Both the position numbers and the translations under genes were made by a program. The notes beneath the pieces were generated by a model. It was not told where the DNA came from. It saw only the letters and a program-made list of their open reading frames with translations, and ran no database searches. Shown here piece by piece: positions 16,066-24,550 of a stretch of 28,381 nucleotides of DNA. This stretch comes from Methanolinea sp. UBA477 (GTDB lineage Archaea; Halobacteriota; Methanomicrobia; Methanomicrobiales; Methanospirillaceae), in contig DAWO01000082.1 of NCBI GenBank assembly GCA_002509485.1, positions 1 through 28,381 of the forward strand, in the 5' to 3' direction. Position 1 is the stretch's first letter; the number at the start of each line of letters is the position of its first letter.

Positions 16066-16285
16066 TGCGCGACACCTGTGGGCAGGCAGATGGGAACTGG
16101 CCCCCTACCGCTGTTCTTTCGTGGAGGTATCTGTTCTTCAAGAAGATATGACTGTTGACTCTCTCATGGAGCATGCACCGGAAGGAATAACGGAAAAAAC
16201 GGACGGGAGTTGAATCCGCCATTCAATCTTCAGTTATTGCACGATCGGCGGTGCGGCACCCTGCAGACTTGTCCTACCTATGAAG

Positions 16286-16320
16286 GGCAGATGAACAAAA
16301 ACAATTGATTATTATAAAAA
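16286..16320 (-). terminator. T-rich termination region after the RHH regulator
   Basis: On the minus strand, just after the RHH stop codon, the sequence has TATTTTTATAATAATCAATT followed by GTTTTTG. Several T runs without a strong hairpin resemble archaeal termination signals. Confidence 0.4.
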
Positions 16321-16335
16321 TAGAATACTTATGTA

Positions 16336-16644
16336 TTACCTTGACTCTTCCTTTGCCAGTGACTGTTGTGATGTCAGGACGTCTACAAACAGGTCTTTCA
16401 TGACTTTCTTCATCATATCCTGCCCTTCCTCTGACGCAAGGTACTCCTGGAAGAGTTCTTTGAATTGTCCCACATCGTTGTGATTGTCTATGAAGTATAT
16501 TAATGCTTGGGTTATACAGTCAGATATGGTTGAAAATTTTTTCTCTTCATAGACCAGTTTATTCACTTTTTCGTAGATATTTGGGGGCATTTTGTAGGAA
16601 ATGGCCACCCGCTCCCCACCCTGGTTCGAGTTCCTCTCGCCCAT
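16336..16644 (-). CDS. Ribbon-helix-helix (CopG/Arc-like) DNA-binding regulator
   Basis: A 102-residue protein. Residues 12-52 form a ribbon-helix-helix: strand RVAISYKMP, helix A NIYEKVNKLVYEEK, a turn at FSTISD, and helix B CITQALIYFIDNH. Such proteins dimerise and bind inverted or tandem repeats. The remainder is helical and acidic, perhaps for oligomerisation. The ATG at 16644 has no Shine-Dalgarno, but TTTAAATAA (16668-16676, minus strand) is the right distance for a leaderless transcript. It is divergent from a small membrane protein gene, and a 7-bp motif repeated on both sides of the gene may be its operator, so self-regulation and control of the neighbour are likely. It could also be a lone antitoxin, but no toxin gene is adjacent. 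Confidence 0.8.
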   Translation of the reverse strand: MGERNSNQGGERVAISYKMPPNIYEKVNKLVYEEKKFSTISDCITQALIYFIDNHNDVGQFKELFQEYLASEEGQDMMKKVMKDLFVDVLTSQQSLAKEESR

Positions 16645-16693
16645 TCTCTTAATAGTGAACAGTAAAATTATTTAAAAACTCTCAAAATTGATT

Positions 16694-16760
16694 GTAATAC
16701 TTAAAGAACACCAAATAACAAGACATTACATAGGTATTACATAAGAAATACTTTAAATAA
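16694..16760. promoter_or_regulatory. Divergent promoter region with inverted GTAATAC/GTATTAC motifs
   Basis: GTAATAC (16694-16700) and its reverse complement GTATTAC (16734-16740) stand about 20 nt beyond the TATA boxes of the RHH gene (16668-16676, minus) and the membrane protein gene (CTTTAAATAA, 16751-16760, plus). A third copy, GTATTAC at 16333-16339, overlaps the RHH stop codon and shares the longer pattern GGTA(A/T)TACATAAG with the 16733 copy. This arrangement fits operators for the RHH protein. Confidence 0.4.
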
Positions 16761-16797
16761 AGGAGCGTTCCAGTATGGTATGAAGGACTGATACACA

Positions 16798-17277
16798 ATG
16801 GATGAGATATTTGCAGTCGGGCTTGTGTTTGCGGGAATTCTCTCTGTGATGTCAAGCCTGGCCCTGTTGAAGATGGGAAAAGTGATCGATGCATTCTCCA
16901 TTGACGAAGAACCGGAGAGGGACCGGAGTATGTGGAGCCCTGTTGAATTTACCAGGATCTTTGTGGTTCTCTTCTGGATCTTCTTCGTTCTGGCGGCAGT
17001 CATGATCTCGCTTGGTACACGGGTCATGCTTGTCATGGGGATAGCCACAATAGCGGGGCTCGTCCTGTTTCTCGGGACTGCGCTGGTCTTCTCGGTTGCG
17101 ACCTTCAACCTCATGCGGAGCAGGGCGAAGAGTGACGGAGGCCGATCGCCGCTTCTCTCCACGATGATGAAACCAGCACTGAATCCTGTGGCATTCGTTC
17201 CGGATATGGGCAGAAAATCGTTTTCTGGTACCCGCCATACCAAAAAAACTGCTTCAGCAGGCGACGACAAAAACTAA
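16798..17277 (+). CDS. Small three-helix membrane protein of unknown function
   Basis: A 159-residue protein with three predicted membrane helices (about 4-26, 52-72 and 76-103). Between the first two is a hydrophilic loop rich in acidic residues (IDEEPERDRS); after the third is a basic, flexible C-terminal tail of about 50 residues with many K, R and S. I recognise no family. GAAGGA lies 10 nt before the ATG, and a TATA box stands at 16751-16760. It is divergent from the RHH regulator and probably controlled by it. It is convergent with pgk. Confidence 0.65.
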   Translation: MDEIFAVGLVFAGILSVMSSLALLKMGKVIDAFSIDEEPERDRSMWSPVEFTRIFVVLFWIFFVLAAVMISLGTRVMLVMGIATIAGLVLFLGTALVFSVATFNLMRSRAKSDGGRSPLLSTMMKPALNPVAFVPDMGRKSFSGTRHTKKTASAGDDKN

Positions 17278-17316
17278 GAAAAAGTGAATATCGGAAAGAA
17301 TCCTATGGCGTGTTAG

Positions 17317-17342
17317 CCGGCAACAATCCCGGAATATTTTTT
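17317..17342 (+). terminator. Hairpin plus T-run terminator after the membrane protein gene
   Basis: CCGG (17317-17320) and CCGG (17329-17332) can pair around an 8-nt loop, followed by ATATTTTTT ending at 17342. It lies between the convergent membrane protein gene and pgk, touching the last base of pgk. The stem is short. Confidence 0.4.
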
Positions 17343-18556
17343 CAACCGAATATCTCTTTTGAACGTTCCAGTGCATCGACTGCGGGGAGTTTCTTCCCGG
17401 TGAGAAACTCGATACAGGCGCCCCCACCAGTCGAGATGTGGGTGAAGTTCTTCTCAAGACCTATCTTTTCTGCAACGGCCGCGGTATGCCCCCCGCCGAT
17501 AACAGAGAACTCCACAGTGGATGAGGCCCGCAGGAGCTCGTAGGTGCCCGTCGCAAAGTCTTTCTCCTCGAAGAGCCCGGCTGGACCATTAAATACGACC
17601 GTACCGGCATTCGTGATCTCCTTTGAGAATGATACAATCGAATCCATGCCGAGGTCGAGCACCGGGCAATCGCCGGGGATCGAGTCAACCGCGTATTCCG
17701 CACGTTTCCTGTCCTCCTTGACCGCAACCCATTCAGGGACCATGATCCTCTCGGGGTATTTCGCAAGAAGGGCCTTTGCATGTTCGATCTCATGGTCATA
17801 GCCCAGCTGATTCACAAGCTGCGAGGAAGGATTCCCGATATCGTTTCCCACCGCCATCAAAAAGACGTTTGCCACGACCCCGGTGACGAGCACCCGGTCT
17901 GCGATCTTCCGGGAGAGCATATACTCTGCGACATCCACCGAATCATCCACTTTTGTGCCGCCGAGAACCATGAAAACAGGCCGGGGTGCATCATCAAAGA
18001 CCCGTGACAGGGTGGCCACCTCCTTCTCCATGAGCACCCCTGCAACCGATCGCATGGCGAGCGGAAGCCCGACCATCGTCGGCTGGGAGCGGTGGGCGGT
18101 CCCGAAGGCGTCATTGACGAAGAGATCGCCCATCTCTGCAAGATTCCTGACAAGGTGCGTCTTTGCCGCTTCGTCGGGCTTTACCTTCAGGTTCTCCTCG
18201 GCAGAGAAGCGGACGTTCTCGAGCATGAGGAGATCACCGATACGCATTGACCTGATTGCGTCCCGGGCGCAATGGCCGAAGATGTCATCGACATATGAGA
18301 CGGGCCTCTGGATGAGCTGTGCCAGTTTCTCCGCATGTGCCTCGAGCGTCGTAAAATCTTTCTTACCCGGCCTGCTCTGGTGCGTGACGATAACCACCCG
18401 GCTCTTCGCGAGTGCCTGGATGGTCGGGATATGCTCGCGGAACCGTTTGTCGTCGAGAATAAGGTTTGTGGCCGGATCGATCGGGGAATTCAGATCCAGA
18501 CGGAGGAGTACCGTCTTTCCCGCCGACTGAATCTGATCCAACGTCCCGATCGGCAT
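17342..18556 (-). CDS. pgk: Phosphoglycerate kinase
   Basis: A 404-residue kinase interconverting 1,3-bisphosphoglycerate and 3-phosphoglycerate with ADP/ATP; in an autotrophic methanogen it probably works in the gluconeogenic direction. Recognisable segments are LLRLDLNSPID near residue 17 (the RxDxN substrate motif), THQSRPGKKDF near 63, MLENVRFSAEEN near 108, NDAFGTAHR near 138, FNGPAGLFE near 343 and the GGGHTAA nucleotide loop near 374. The ATG at 18556 stands 6 nt after AAGGGT; an ATG at 18562 and a longer frame to 18652 overlapping atpD are less likely. It follows atpD by only 13 nt and is probably part of the ATP synthase transcript. Confidence 0.94.
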   Translation of the reverse strand: MPIGTLDQIQSAGKTVLLRLDLNSPIDPATNLILDDKRFREHIPTIQALAKSRVVIVTHQSRPGKKDFTTLEAHAEKLAQLIQRPVSYVDDIFGHCARDAIRSMRIGDLLMLENVRFSAEENLKVKPDEAAKTHLVRNLAEMGDLFVNDAFGTAHRSQPTMVGLPLAMRSVAGVLMEKEVATLSRVFDDAPRPVFMVLGGTKVDDSVDVAEYMLSRKIADRVLVTGVVANVFLMAVGNDIGNPSSQLVNQLGYDHEIEHAKALLAKYPERIMVPEWVAVKEDRKRAEYAVDSIPGDCPVLDLGMDSIVSFSKEITNAGTVVFNGPAGLFEEKDFATGTYELLRASSTVEFSVIGGGHTAAVAEKIGLEKNFTHISTGGGACIEFLTGKKLPAVDALERSKEIFG

Positions 18557-18569
18557 ACTCATACCCTTC

Positions 18570-19196
18570 TTATCCGGAGTGCGCTTTAATCTTTTTGAGC
18601 CTCGAGAGTTCGTCTCTTTCCATCTCGTCAAGCCGCATCTTGATGAAGTCACGGGCTTCTGTGAGCTCGGGGATGACCTTGAACTCCAGGGCGTTCACCC
18701 GCCGCTTCGTCGCCTCGATCTCGTCGAGGAGCTTCTTCATCGTGCTCTCGATCTCGGCGCTCTCGATTATGGCCTCCACAAGGTCCTCGAATGCGGACGC
18801 AGTCTCATCGATCACAGAGGTTGTGCCCAGTAACCCATACCCACGATCTACAAGACCTTTTTTCACCTTTGAAGCCTCGATCTCGGGGACCACGACACCC
18901 ATGATATTCTTGCTCGAAAGTGAGATGTCAGGGACTTCCTGGACGGAAAAAGCAGCAGTTTTGACACCGATGGCTCCCTCGACCGTGTTTGCAAGCGCCA
19001 TCATCTCCTGTGCCTTCCTGTACCGTTCTCCAAGCATCCCCCTGCTGTCTTTTGCCTGTTCGAGTATCTTGAAAAATTCTATGATCAATCCATCGCGCTT
19101 CATCTTCAGGATCTTGTAGCCACGCTCCGAGAGGGCGATCCTCTTTTTCAGAGCGATCAGCTCGGATCTCGTTGGCTTGACATCTTTGAGCGCCAT
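18570..19196 (-). CDS. atpD: A-type ATP synthase subunit D (central stalk)
   Basis: A 208-residue subunit of the rotating central shaft, corresponding to gamma of F-type enzymes. It is almost wholly helical: an N-terminal helix (TRSELIALKKRIALSERGYK), a conserved middle segment and a C-terminal coiled coil (about 140-200, RRVNALEFKVIPEL). VKPTR-x-ELIALKKR is the family signature. GGAG 9 nt upstream supports the ATG at 19196, 6 nt after atpB. Usual family length is just above 200. Confidence 0.95.
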   Translation of the reverse strand: MALKDVKPTRSELIALKKRIALSERGYKILKMKRDGLIIEFFKILEQAKDSRGMLGERYRKAQEMMALANTVEGAIGVKTAAFSVQEVPDISLSSKNIMGVVVPEIEASKVKKGLVDRGYGLLGTTSVIDETASAFEDLVEAIIESAEIESTMKKLLDEIEATKRRVNALEFKVIPELTEARDFIKMRLDEMERDELSRLKKIKAHSG

Positions 19197-19202
19197 GGAT
19201 CG

Positions 19203-20594
19203 TTACTCCGCTGCCTTTGCGGCACCCCTGAACTGGGGATGGTACTTCTGGATCAGTTCCCTGTCGATCCGAACCAGCTGCTCGACCGGCAGTGACGAGA
19301 GCAGTTTCCAGCCGAGGTCAAGAGTATCGGTAATACTCCTGTCTTCCTCGTATCCCTGCCTGACAAACTGGTCCTCGAAGAGATCTGCGAACTCGAGAAA
19401 CATCCGGTCCCGTTCGGAGAGAGCATCCTTTCCGACGATTGCCACCAGTCCACGAAGGTCGTTTCCTTCTGCGTAGGCGGCATAGAGCTGGTCCGAGACT
19501 TTTTTATGGTCTTCACGGGTGTGCTTCTCTCCTATCCCCAGGTTCATGAGCCGGGAAAGCGAGGGCAGGACGTTGATCGGCGGGTATATCCCTTTCCGGT
19601 GAAGCTCCCTGCTGACCACGATCTGCCCTTCGGTGATATAGCCGGTCAGGTCGGGGATCGGATGGGTGATATCGTCACCGGGCATTGTCAGGATGGGGAA
19701 CTGTGTGATTGACCCCTTCTTGCCCTTGATGATCCCAGCCCTCTCGTAGATTCCTGCAAGGTCGGTATACATGTACCCGGGATATCCTCTCCTGCCGGGC
19801 ACCTCCTCTCTTGCAGCCCCGATCTGGCGCAAGGCCTCACAGTAATTGGTCATATCAGTCAGGATGACCAGCACGTGCATACCCAGCTCGAATGCAAGGT
19901 ATTCTGCTGTGGTGAGTGCCAGGCGTGGTGTGATGATCCTCTCCACGGCCGGATCGTCAGCGAGATTCAGGAAGACCACGGCCCGTTCCAGTGCTCCCGT
20001 CCGCTCGAAGTCGTCCATGAAGTGGTTTGCCTCTTCCTTGGTGATACCCATGGCGGCGAAGACCACCGCAAACTCTTCCTGAGACCCGAGCACCTTGGAC
20101 TGTCTCGCGATCTGGAGGGCGATGTTGTTGTGGGGTAGACCGGCTCCACTGAAGATTGGAAGTTTCTGTCCCCTGACAAGGGTATTTGTCCCGTCTATGG
20201 TCGAGATCCCGGTCTGGATGAACTCCTCGGGCGAGGCCCGTGCATAGGGGTTGATGGCCGCACCGGTGATATCAAGCCGCTTTTCCGGGACGATATCTGG
20301 CCCGCCGTCGATTGGCTTGCCTCCACCAGAGAGGATCCTGCCGAGCATCTCCCTGCCGACAGGCATCTTGATAGTCTCACCGAGGAACCGGACACCGCTG
20401 TCCCTCCCGATCCCGGCCGTCGTCTCAAAGACCTGGATCACGACGAGCTCGTCGCTCGTATCAAGCACCTGGCCCCGCTTGATTGTGCCGTCATAGAGTG
20501 CGATGTTGACAAGTTCGTTGTACATGGCCGGCTCGGTCTTCTCGACAAAGACAAGCGGCCCTGCAATCTTGGTAATTGTCCTGTATTCCTTCAT
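19203..20594 (-). CDS. atpB: A-type ATP synthase subunit B (non-catalytic nucleotide-binding)
   Basis: A 463-residue subunit of the A1 head, alternating with subunit A in the hexamer. The P-loop is degenerate (SGAGLPHNNIA, about 149-159, lacking GKT), as usual for subunit B. Other marks are QTGISTIDGTNTLVRGQKLPIFS (127-148), DMTNYCEALR, VPGRRGYPGYMYTDLA and GSITQFPILTMP. It starts inside the atpA stop (ATGA overlap), implying coupled translation. Confidence 0.97.
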   Translation of the reverse strand: MKEYRTITKIAGPLVFVEKTEPAMYNELVNIALYDGTIKRGQVLDTSDELVVIQVFETTAGIGRDSGVRFLGETIKMPVGREMLGRILSGGGKPIDGGPDIVPEKRLDITGAAINPYARASPEEFIQTGISTIDGTNTLVRGQKLPIFSGAGLPHNNIALQIARQSKVLGSQEEFAVVFAAMGITKEEANHFMDDFERTGALERAVVFLNLADDPAVERIITPRLALTTAEYLAFELGMHVLVILTDMTNYCEALRQIGAAREEVPGRRGYPGYMYTDLAGIYERAGIIKGKKGSITQFPILTMPGDDITHPIPDLTGYITEGQIVVSRELHRKGIYPPINVLPSLSRLMNLGIGEKHTREDHKKVSDQLYAAYAEGNDLRGLVAIVGKDALSERDRMFLEFADLFEDQFVRQGYEEDRSITDTLDLGWKLLSSLPVEQLVRIDRELIQKYHPQFRGAAKAAE

Positions 20595-22348
20595 ACTGAC
20601 GACCTCATAGCATTGAATTCCTTCTCCATCTCGCCCTTGATGCGATCGAGTTCCGGCTTGTAATCCTTGATGAACTTGATCTGGGGGAGATCATTCTTGG
20701 CCTTGACGCCGATGATCTGCTGTGGCGTGACCCCTGCGGCCTGGGCGGTGTATGCAAGATCCGAAAATGCCTTGATCGCCTTCATCATGTCGTACTGCTT
20801 GGACATGTCGCAGAAGGTGTCGACGGCATCATACGCATTCTGCTGGAGGAAGATCTCCCTGATCATCCGGGCGATCTCGATGGTCAGCTGCTCTGTTTCC
20901 GGAAGGGCATCCGAACCGACGAGCTGGACGATCTCCTGGAGCTCGGCCTCTTTCTGGAGGACTTCCATTGCCCATGACCGGAGCACGTTCCACTCTGGCG
21001 AGACTTCCCGGTCATACCAGTCATTGAGTGACTCCAGGTAGAGGGAGTACGAGTCCAACCAGTTGATCGCCGGGAAGTGCCGGCGCTGTGACAGTTTTGC
21101 GTCCAGTGCCCAGAAGACCTTGACGATACGGAGTGTGTTCTGGGTGACCGGCTCGCTGAAGTCACCACCGGGCGGAGAGACGGCCCCTATGACCGAGACA
21201 GATCCCGATGACCCGTTCAGGGTCTCGACAAGACCTGCACGCTCGTAGAACTCGGAGAGTCGTGCCGCAAGGTAGGCGGGGTACCCTTCTTCACCTGGCA
21301 TCTCTTCGAGACGCGAGGAGATCTCTCGCATCGCTTCGGCCCATCGGGAGGTCGAGTCCGCCATCAGTGAGACGTCATATCCCATGTCACGGAAATATTC
21401 TGCGATGGTGATACCTGTGTACACGGAGGCTTCTCTCGCAGCCACCGGCATATTGCTGGTGTTCGCGATGAGGACAGTCCTCTCCATCAGCGGCTTTCCG
21501 GTCTTCGGGTCCTCGAGTTCGGGAAATTCGGTCAGCACCTCCGTCATCTCGTTGCCCCGCTCACCGCAGCCTATGTAGACGACGATCTCGGCATCACTCC
21601 ACTTGGCCAGCTGTTGCTGGGTGACGGTCTTTCCGCTGCCGAAGGGACCGGGAATAGCGGCAGTTCCTCCTTTTGCAATCGGGAAAAGTCCATCCAGGAT
21701 ACGCTGACCGGTAATCAGCGGGATATCCGGGTTCATCTTCTCTGCAACAGGACGCGGAACCCGCACCGGCCACTTCTGCATCATGGTCAGTTCAGTCCCA
21801 TTGTCAAGCGTGCATACCACGTCGTCAACGGTGAATGATCCCGACTTTATGGTCCTGACAGTCGCGGGCTCTGCATTGGGAGGAACAAGGATCTTGTGGA
21901 CGATATTCGTCTCCTGTACCTGCCCGATGATGGATCCCGGTTTGACCGCGTCTCCTTCTTTTACGAGTGGTTCGAAATTCCACTTCTTCGCGTGATCAAG
22001 ACCCGGGGCTGACACACCGCGTTCAATGAAATCCCCCATCTTTTCCACGAGTACTGCGAGCGGACGCTGGATGCCATCATAAATGCTGGTCAGCAGTCCA
22101 GGCCCCAGTTCGACGGCCAGCGACAGCCCGGTGTTCTCGACGGGTTCACCCGGCCTGATCCCCGAGGTGTCTTCATAGACCTGGATGATTATCTCTTCAC
22201 CCTGGATCTTGATGACCTCTCCCATGAGTTCCTCGTGCCCGACCCTGACCACGTCGTACATGTGGGCATCGACGCCCACCGCGGCAACCACGGGCCCGGC
22301 AATTCTTTTGAGGACTCCTTTATCCCCTTTCTTTTGATTCTCTTTCAT
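20591..22348 (-). CDS. atpA: A-type ATP synthase catalytic subunit A
   Basis: A 585-residue catalytic subunit. The P-loop GPFGSGKT lies at about 234-241; the A-type insertion (non-homologous region, about 115-190) with LVPPNAEPATVRTIKSG precedes it. Further marks are YIGCGERGNEMTEVL, the SLMADSTSRWAEAMREIS stretch and GDFSEPVTQNTLRIVK. I chose the ATG at 22348 because it overlaps the atpF stop as ATGA; an in-frame GTG at 22354 would add two residues. No intein is present, unlike in some archaeal atpA genes. Confidence 0.97.
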   Translation of the reverse strand: MKENQKKGDKGVLKRIAGPVVAAVGVDAHMYDVVRVGHEELMGEVIKIQGEEIIIQVYEDTSGIRPGEPVENTGLSLAVELGPGLLTSIYDGIQRPLAVLVEKMGDFIERGVSAPGLDHAKKWNFEPLVKEGDAVKPGSIIGQVQETNIVHKILVPPNAEPATVRTIKSGSFTVDDVVCTLDNGTELTMMQKWPVRVPRPVAEKMNPDIPLITGQRILDGLFPIAKGGTAAIPGPFGSGKTVTQQQLAKWSDAEIVVYIGCGERGNEMTEVLTEFPELEDPKTGKPLMERTVLIANTSNMPVAAREASVYTGITIAEYFRDMGYDVSLMADSTSRWAEAMREISSRLEEMPGEEGYPAYLAARLSEFYERAGLVETLNGSSGSVSVIGAVSPPGGDFSEPVTQNTLRIVKVFWALDAKLSQRRHFPAINWLDSYSLYLESLNDWYDREVSPEWNVLRSWAMEVLQKEAELQEIVQLVGSDALPETEQLTIEIARMIREIFLQQNAYDAVDTFCDMSKQYDMMKAIKAFSDLAYTAQAAGVTPQQIIGVKAKNDLPQIKFIKDYKPELDRIKGEMEKEFNAMRSSV

Positions 22349-22647
22349 TTCCACAGATCAACACCCACTGAACGCTTTATTCTCTCTCTCAATGACATAC
22401 CTCCTTCCTCGGCTCCGATCGCGATCACCGTCGGTTTCACGGAATTCTCAAGCGTAGCCTGAAGTCGCATCGGGACCCGGTTCATATCCCTGCTTTCAAG
22501 GACGAGTATACCAGTGGTGCCGTCATCAAGGACTTTTCCGATGATGCTTATGAGATCCTCCTCTGTCTCGGCGGCATAAGTCTTTCTGATGCCCGCAAGC
22601 CTGAAACCGAGGATGAATTCACCTGATCCGATGACTGATATCTCCAT
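22345..22647 (-). CDS. atpF: A-type ATP synthase subunit F
   Basis: A 100-residue subunit of the central stalk with a Rossmann-like fold: EISVIGSGEFILGFRLAGI at the start, then GTTGILVLESRDMNRVP and PTVIAIGAEEGG near the end. It binds the lower end of the A1 head and influences coupling. It overlaps the atpC stop by one base (TAATG) and the atpA start by four. Confidence 0.94.
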   Translation of the reverse strand: MEISVIGSGEFILGFRLAGIRKTYAAETEEDLISIIGKVLDDGTTGILVLESRDMNRVPMRLQATLENSVKPTVIAIGAEEGGMSLRERIKRSVGVDLWK

Positions 22648-23708
22648 TATATCACCAGGAATCCCCTGATTCGCTCTGTCGGAAGGTTAGATTCTTTCCC
22701 TCTGGCCAGAGCACGGAGGTTGATGATCTCATACTTCTTCTTCTCCAGGTAGGTGAGGATGGGATGAATCGAGAAGGGATTTCGCTTCGACATGGACTCC
22801 ATCTCCCGGATCTGGAATTTGATGAGTTCAATCTCTGTTTCACGCAGTGACTTCTCCTGCCTGATGGTCTCGAGCATATCAAGGAGGGGACGGAGCTTTA
22901 TCCGGCTCTTGACCGCATCGATAAATTCGTTGTGGTCTTCCCTGTTGACCAGGCGCTGGAATTCATCCACGCCAAAGGTACCTCCCGGAATCGCTATCTC
23001 CCTGGCATCCTGCTGGATCCTGTCGGCCCGGAGCCTGAACATGTTCCGGATGTTGATCATGTCGATCTCCAGCCTGATGTAGTCCAGAAAATTGCGTCCT
23101 CCTTTAAATCCGCTCATTGCCTCCTCGATCAGGTCGCCATAGAACTGGCGGTAGAGGGCATTCTCCATGTGGGCAAATGAGCCCTCGGCGATGGCGCTTC
23201 CAAGCCACTTCGTAAGGACAGGGTACATGGTGTATGCCTTCAGGGCTTCCACGACCCGTTCGGGGCTCTCTTCCTTCAGGAGACGGTCCAGGATAACCCG
23301 GTCGAGTTCGCCTGCAGGGATGAGGATCTCCTTGATCTTTCCGGATGTAATTCCCTGTGCCTTCCCACGAAGGATCGTGAGGACATTCTGTATATCCCAT
23401 CTTCGAAGGTAAGACTGGGTGAATCTCTTCAGATCACCCGGGGCGATCTTCTGGATATTCTGGTATTCCTTGGCCAGGTTCCAGCTGAGAGCGATCTCCA
23501 GGAGATCGATGCCCGAAAAAGACGTCCCGAGTTCATCGATCTCTTTTTTGTACTGGGTCTCTTCGATAAACCGGGTCATCTCCGGGATACTCATGTTGAG
23601 CATCCTGAGATAGTCCTCGCGGGCGAGTAGTTTCGACTTCCTGACCCGCAGTCGCGTGCAGACGTACTCGTACGGGACCGGGCCGGTTCGTTTTTCCGCC
23701 ACCCTCAC
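22647..23708 (-). CDS. atpC: A-type ATP synthase subunit C (V-type subunit d homologue)
   Basis: A 353-residue helical subunit forming the socket between the central stalk and the c-ring. Family features include YEYVCTRLRVRKSKLL at the start, PEMTRFIEETQYKKEIDEL near 50 and three related helical repeats with DIQNVLTILRGK and EIDMINIRNMFRLR. Translation starts at GTG 23708, 6 nt after atpE; a GTG at 23702 has a better spacing (8 nt) from GAGGTG and would remove two residues. Confidence 0.93.
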   Translation of the reverse strand: MRVAEKRTGPVPYEYVCTRLRVRKSKLLAREDYLRMLNMSIPEMTRFIEETQYKKEIDELGTSFSGIDLLEIALSWNLAKEYQNIQKIAPGDLKRFTQSYLRRWDIQNVLTILRGKAQGITSGKIKEILIPAGELDRVILDRLLKEESPERVVEALKAYTMYPVLTKWLGSAIAEGSFAHMENALYRQFYGDLIEEAMSGFKGGRNFLDYIRLEIDMINIRNMFRLRADRIQQDAREIAIPGGTFGVDEFQRLVNREDHNEFIDAVKSRIKLRPLLDMLETIRQEKSLRETEIELIKFQIREMESMSKRNPFSIHPILTYLEKKKYEIINLRALARGKESNLPTERIRGFLVI

Positions 23709-23714
23709 ATCACC

Positions 23715-24293
23715 TCATCCGAACAGGATCGCGGACGCATCCTTCAGTCCTGTCTCCCATACCTGTTCAAGGAACGTGGCGTAGCTGTAGTCAAGCTGCA
23801 GTTCGCCGTCCCTGCTCTCAACGATTATGCCGCCCTCGATGTCCAGCGCTTTCCCCGGGGAATATCCCCTGAATGCCGGATCCTCTGCGAGCAGCTCTTT
23901 CAGGACGGGCAGGTCATGCTCCCTGCAATGTACGACTCCATCGGGGATCTCTCTTGATGCCCGTTTCAGGAGTTCTTTCATTGCAGAACGGTGGAAGTCT
24001 GCAGGCAGCCCCGATATCGATGAGAGTGCCGCCTTGTAGACCCTGTCAAGGAGTTCCTTCTGGGTGTTGAGGAGCTGTCTCTTGACCTTCAGGTTGGCTG
24101 CCGAGACCTCCTGGTTGTGAATGTGCGATGTCTGCTTCTCCACTTCGCTCTCTGCATCCAGCTTGATCTTTTCCGCCCTTTCCTGAGCGGATTTCAGGAT
24201 CTGCATCGCTTCCTGGTGGCCTTCCTGCCGTATCAGCTCCGCTTCTCTCTGCCCTTTCGCCCTGATCTCTTCAATGACCACTTCTAGTCCCAT
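23715..24293 (-). CDS. atpE: A-type ATP synthase subunit E (peripheral stalk)
   Basis: A 192-residue subunit that forms the peripheral stalk with subunit H. The N-terminal half (1 to about 95) is a long charged helix (EEIRAKGQREAELIRQEGH), followed by a globular C-terminal domain with VHCREHDLPVLKELL and IEGGIIVESRDGELQLD, the latter being the conserved E-subunit segment. GGAG 6 nt before the ATG supports the start. Located 11 nt after atpK. Confidence 0.94.
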   Translation of the reverse strand: MGLEVVIEEIRAKGQREAELIRQEGHQEAMQILKSAQERAEKIKLDAESEVEKQTSHIHNQEVSAANLKVKRQLLNTQKELLDRVYKAALSSISGLPADFHRSAMKELLKRASREIPDGVVHCREHDLPVLKELLAEDPAFRGYSPGKALDIEGGIIVESRDGELQLDYSYATFLEQVWETGLKDASAILFG

Positions 24294-24304
24294 GGTCTGC
24301 TCCG

Positions 24305-24547
24305 TCAGAACAGCAGAAGCAGTGCAACCACAAGACCGAAAATGACGATTGTTTCAGGAATTACGGTAAACAGCAGGGCAAGACCGAAAATGTCCTTGTT
24401 CTCGGCTGTCGCCCCCACTGCTGCAGAACCGATCGACATTTCTGCAATTCCGGTTGCGATTCCCGTAAGCCCAACGGCAATACCTGCGCCGAGTGCCTTC
24501 ATTCCGAGCTGCGATGCCTGTACCATTTCAAGAGTCATATCTGCCAT
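24305..24547 (-). CDS. atpK: A-type ATP synthase c subunit (proteolipid, AtpK)
   Basis: An 80-residue proteolipid with two membrane helices (about 15-45 and 53-79), so a single hairpin rather than the fused multi-hairpin forms of some methanogens. The ion-carrying carboxylate is E65 in FTVIPETIVIFG. Helix 1 has the glycine-rich GAGIAVGLTGIATGIAEMSIG run. Whether H+ or Na+ is carried cannot be decided by eye. GGAGG stands 8 nt before the ATG. Confidence 0.95.
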   Translation of the reverse strand: MADMTLEMVQASQLGMKALGAGIAVGLTGIATGIAEMSIGSAAVGATAENKDIFGLALLFTVIPETIVIFGLVVALLLLF

Positions 24548-24550
24548 TTC

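Noticed and set aside
15935..16213. 92-codon plus-strand frame overlapping the 5' end of adenine deaminase
   Set aside because: Half of it is antisense to a clear gene; there is no Shine-Dalgarno and no protein-like pattern.
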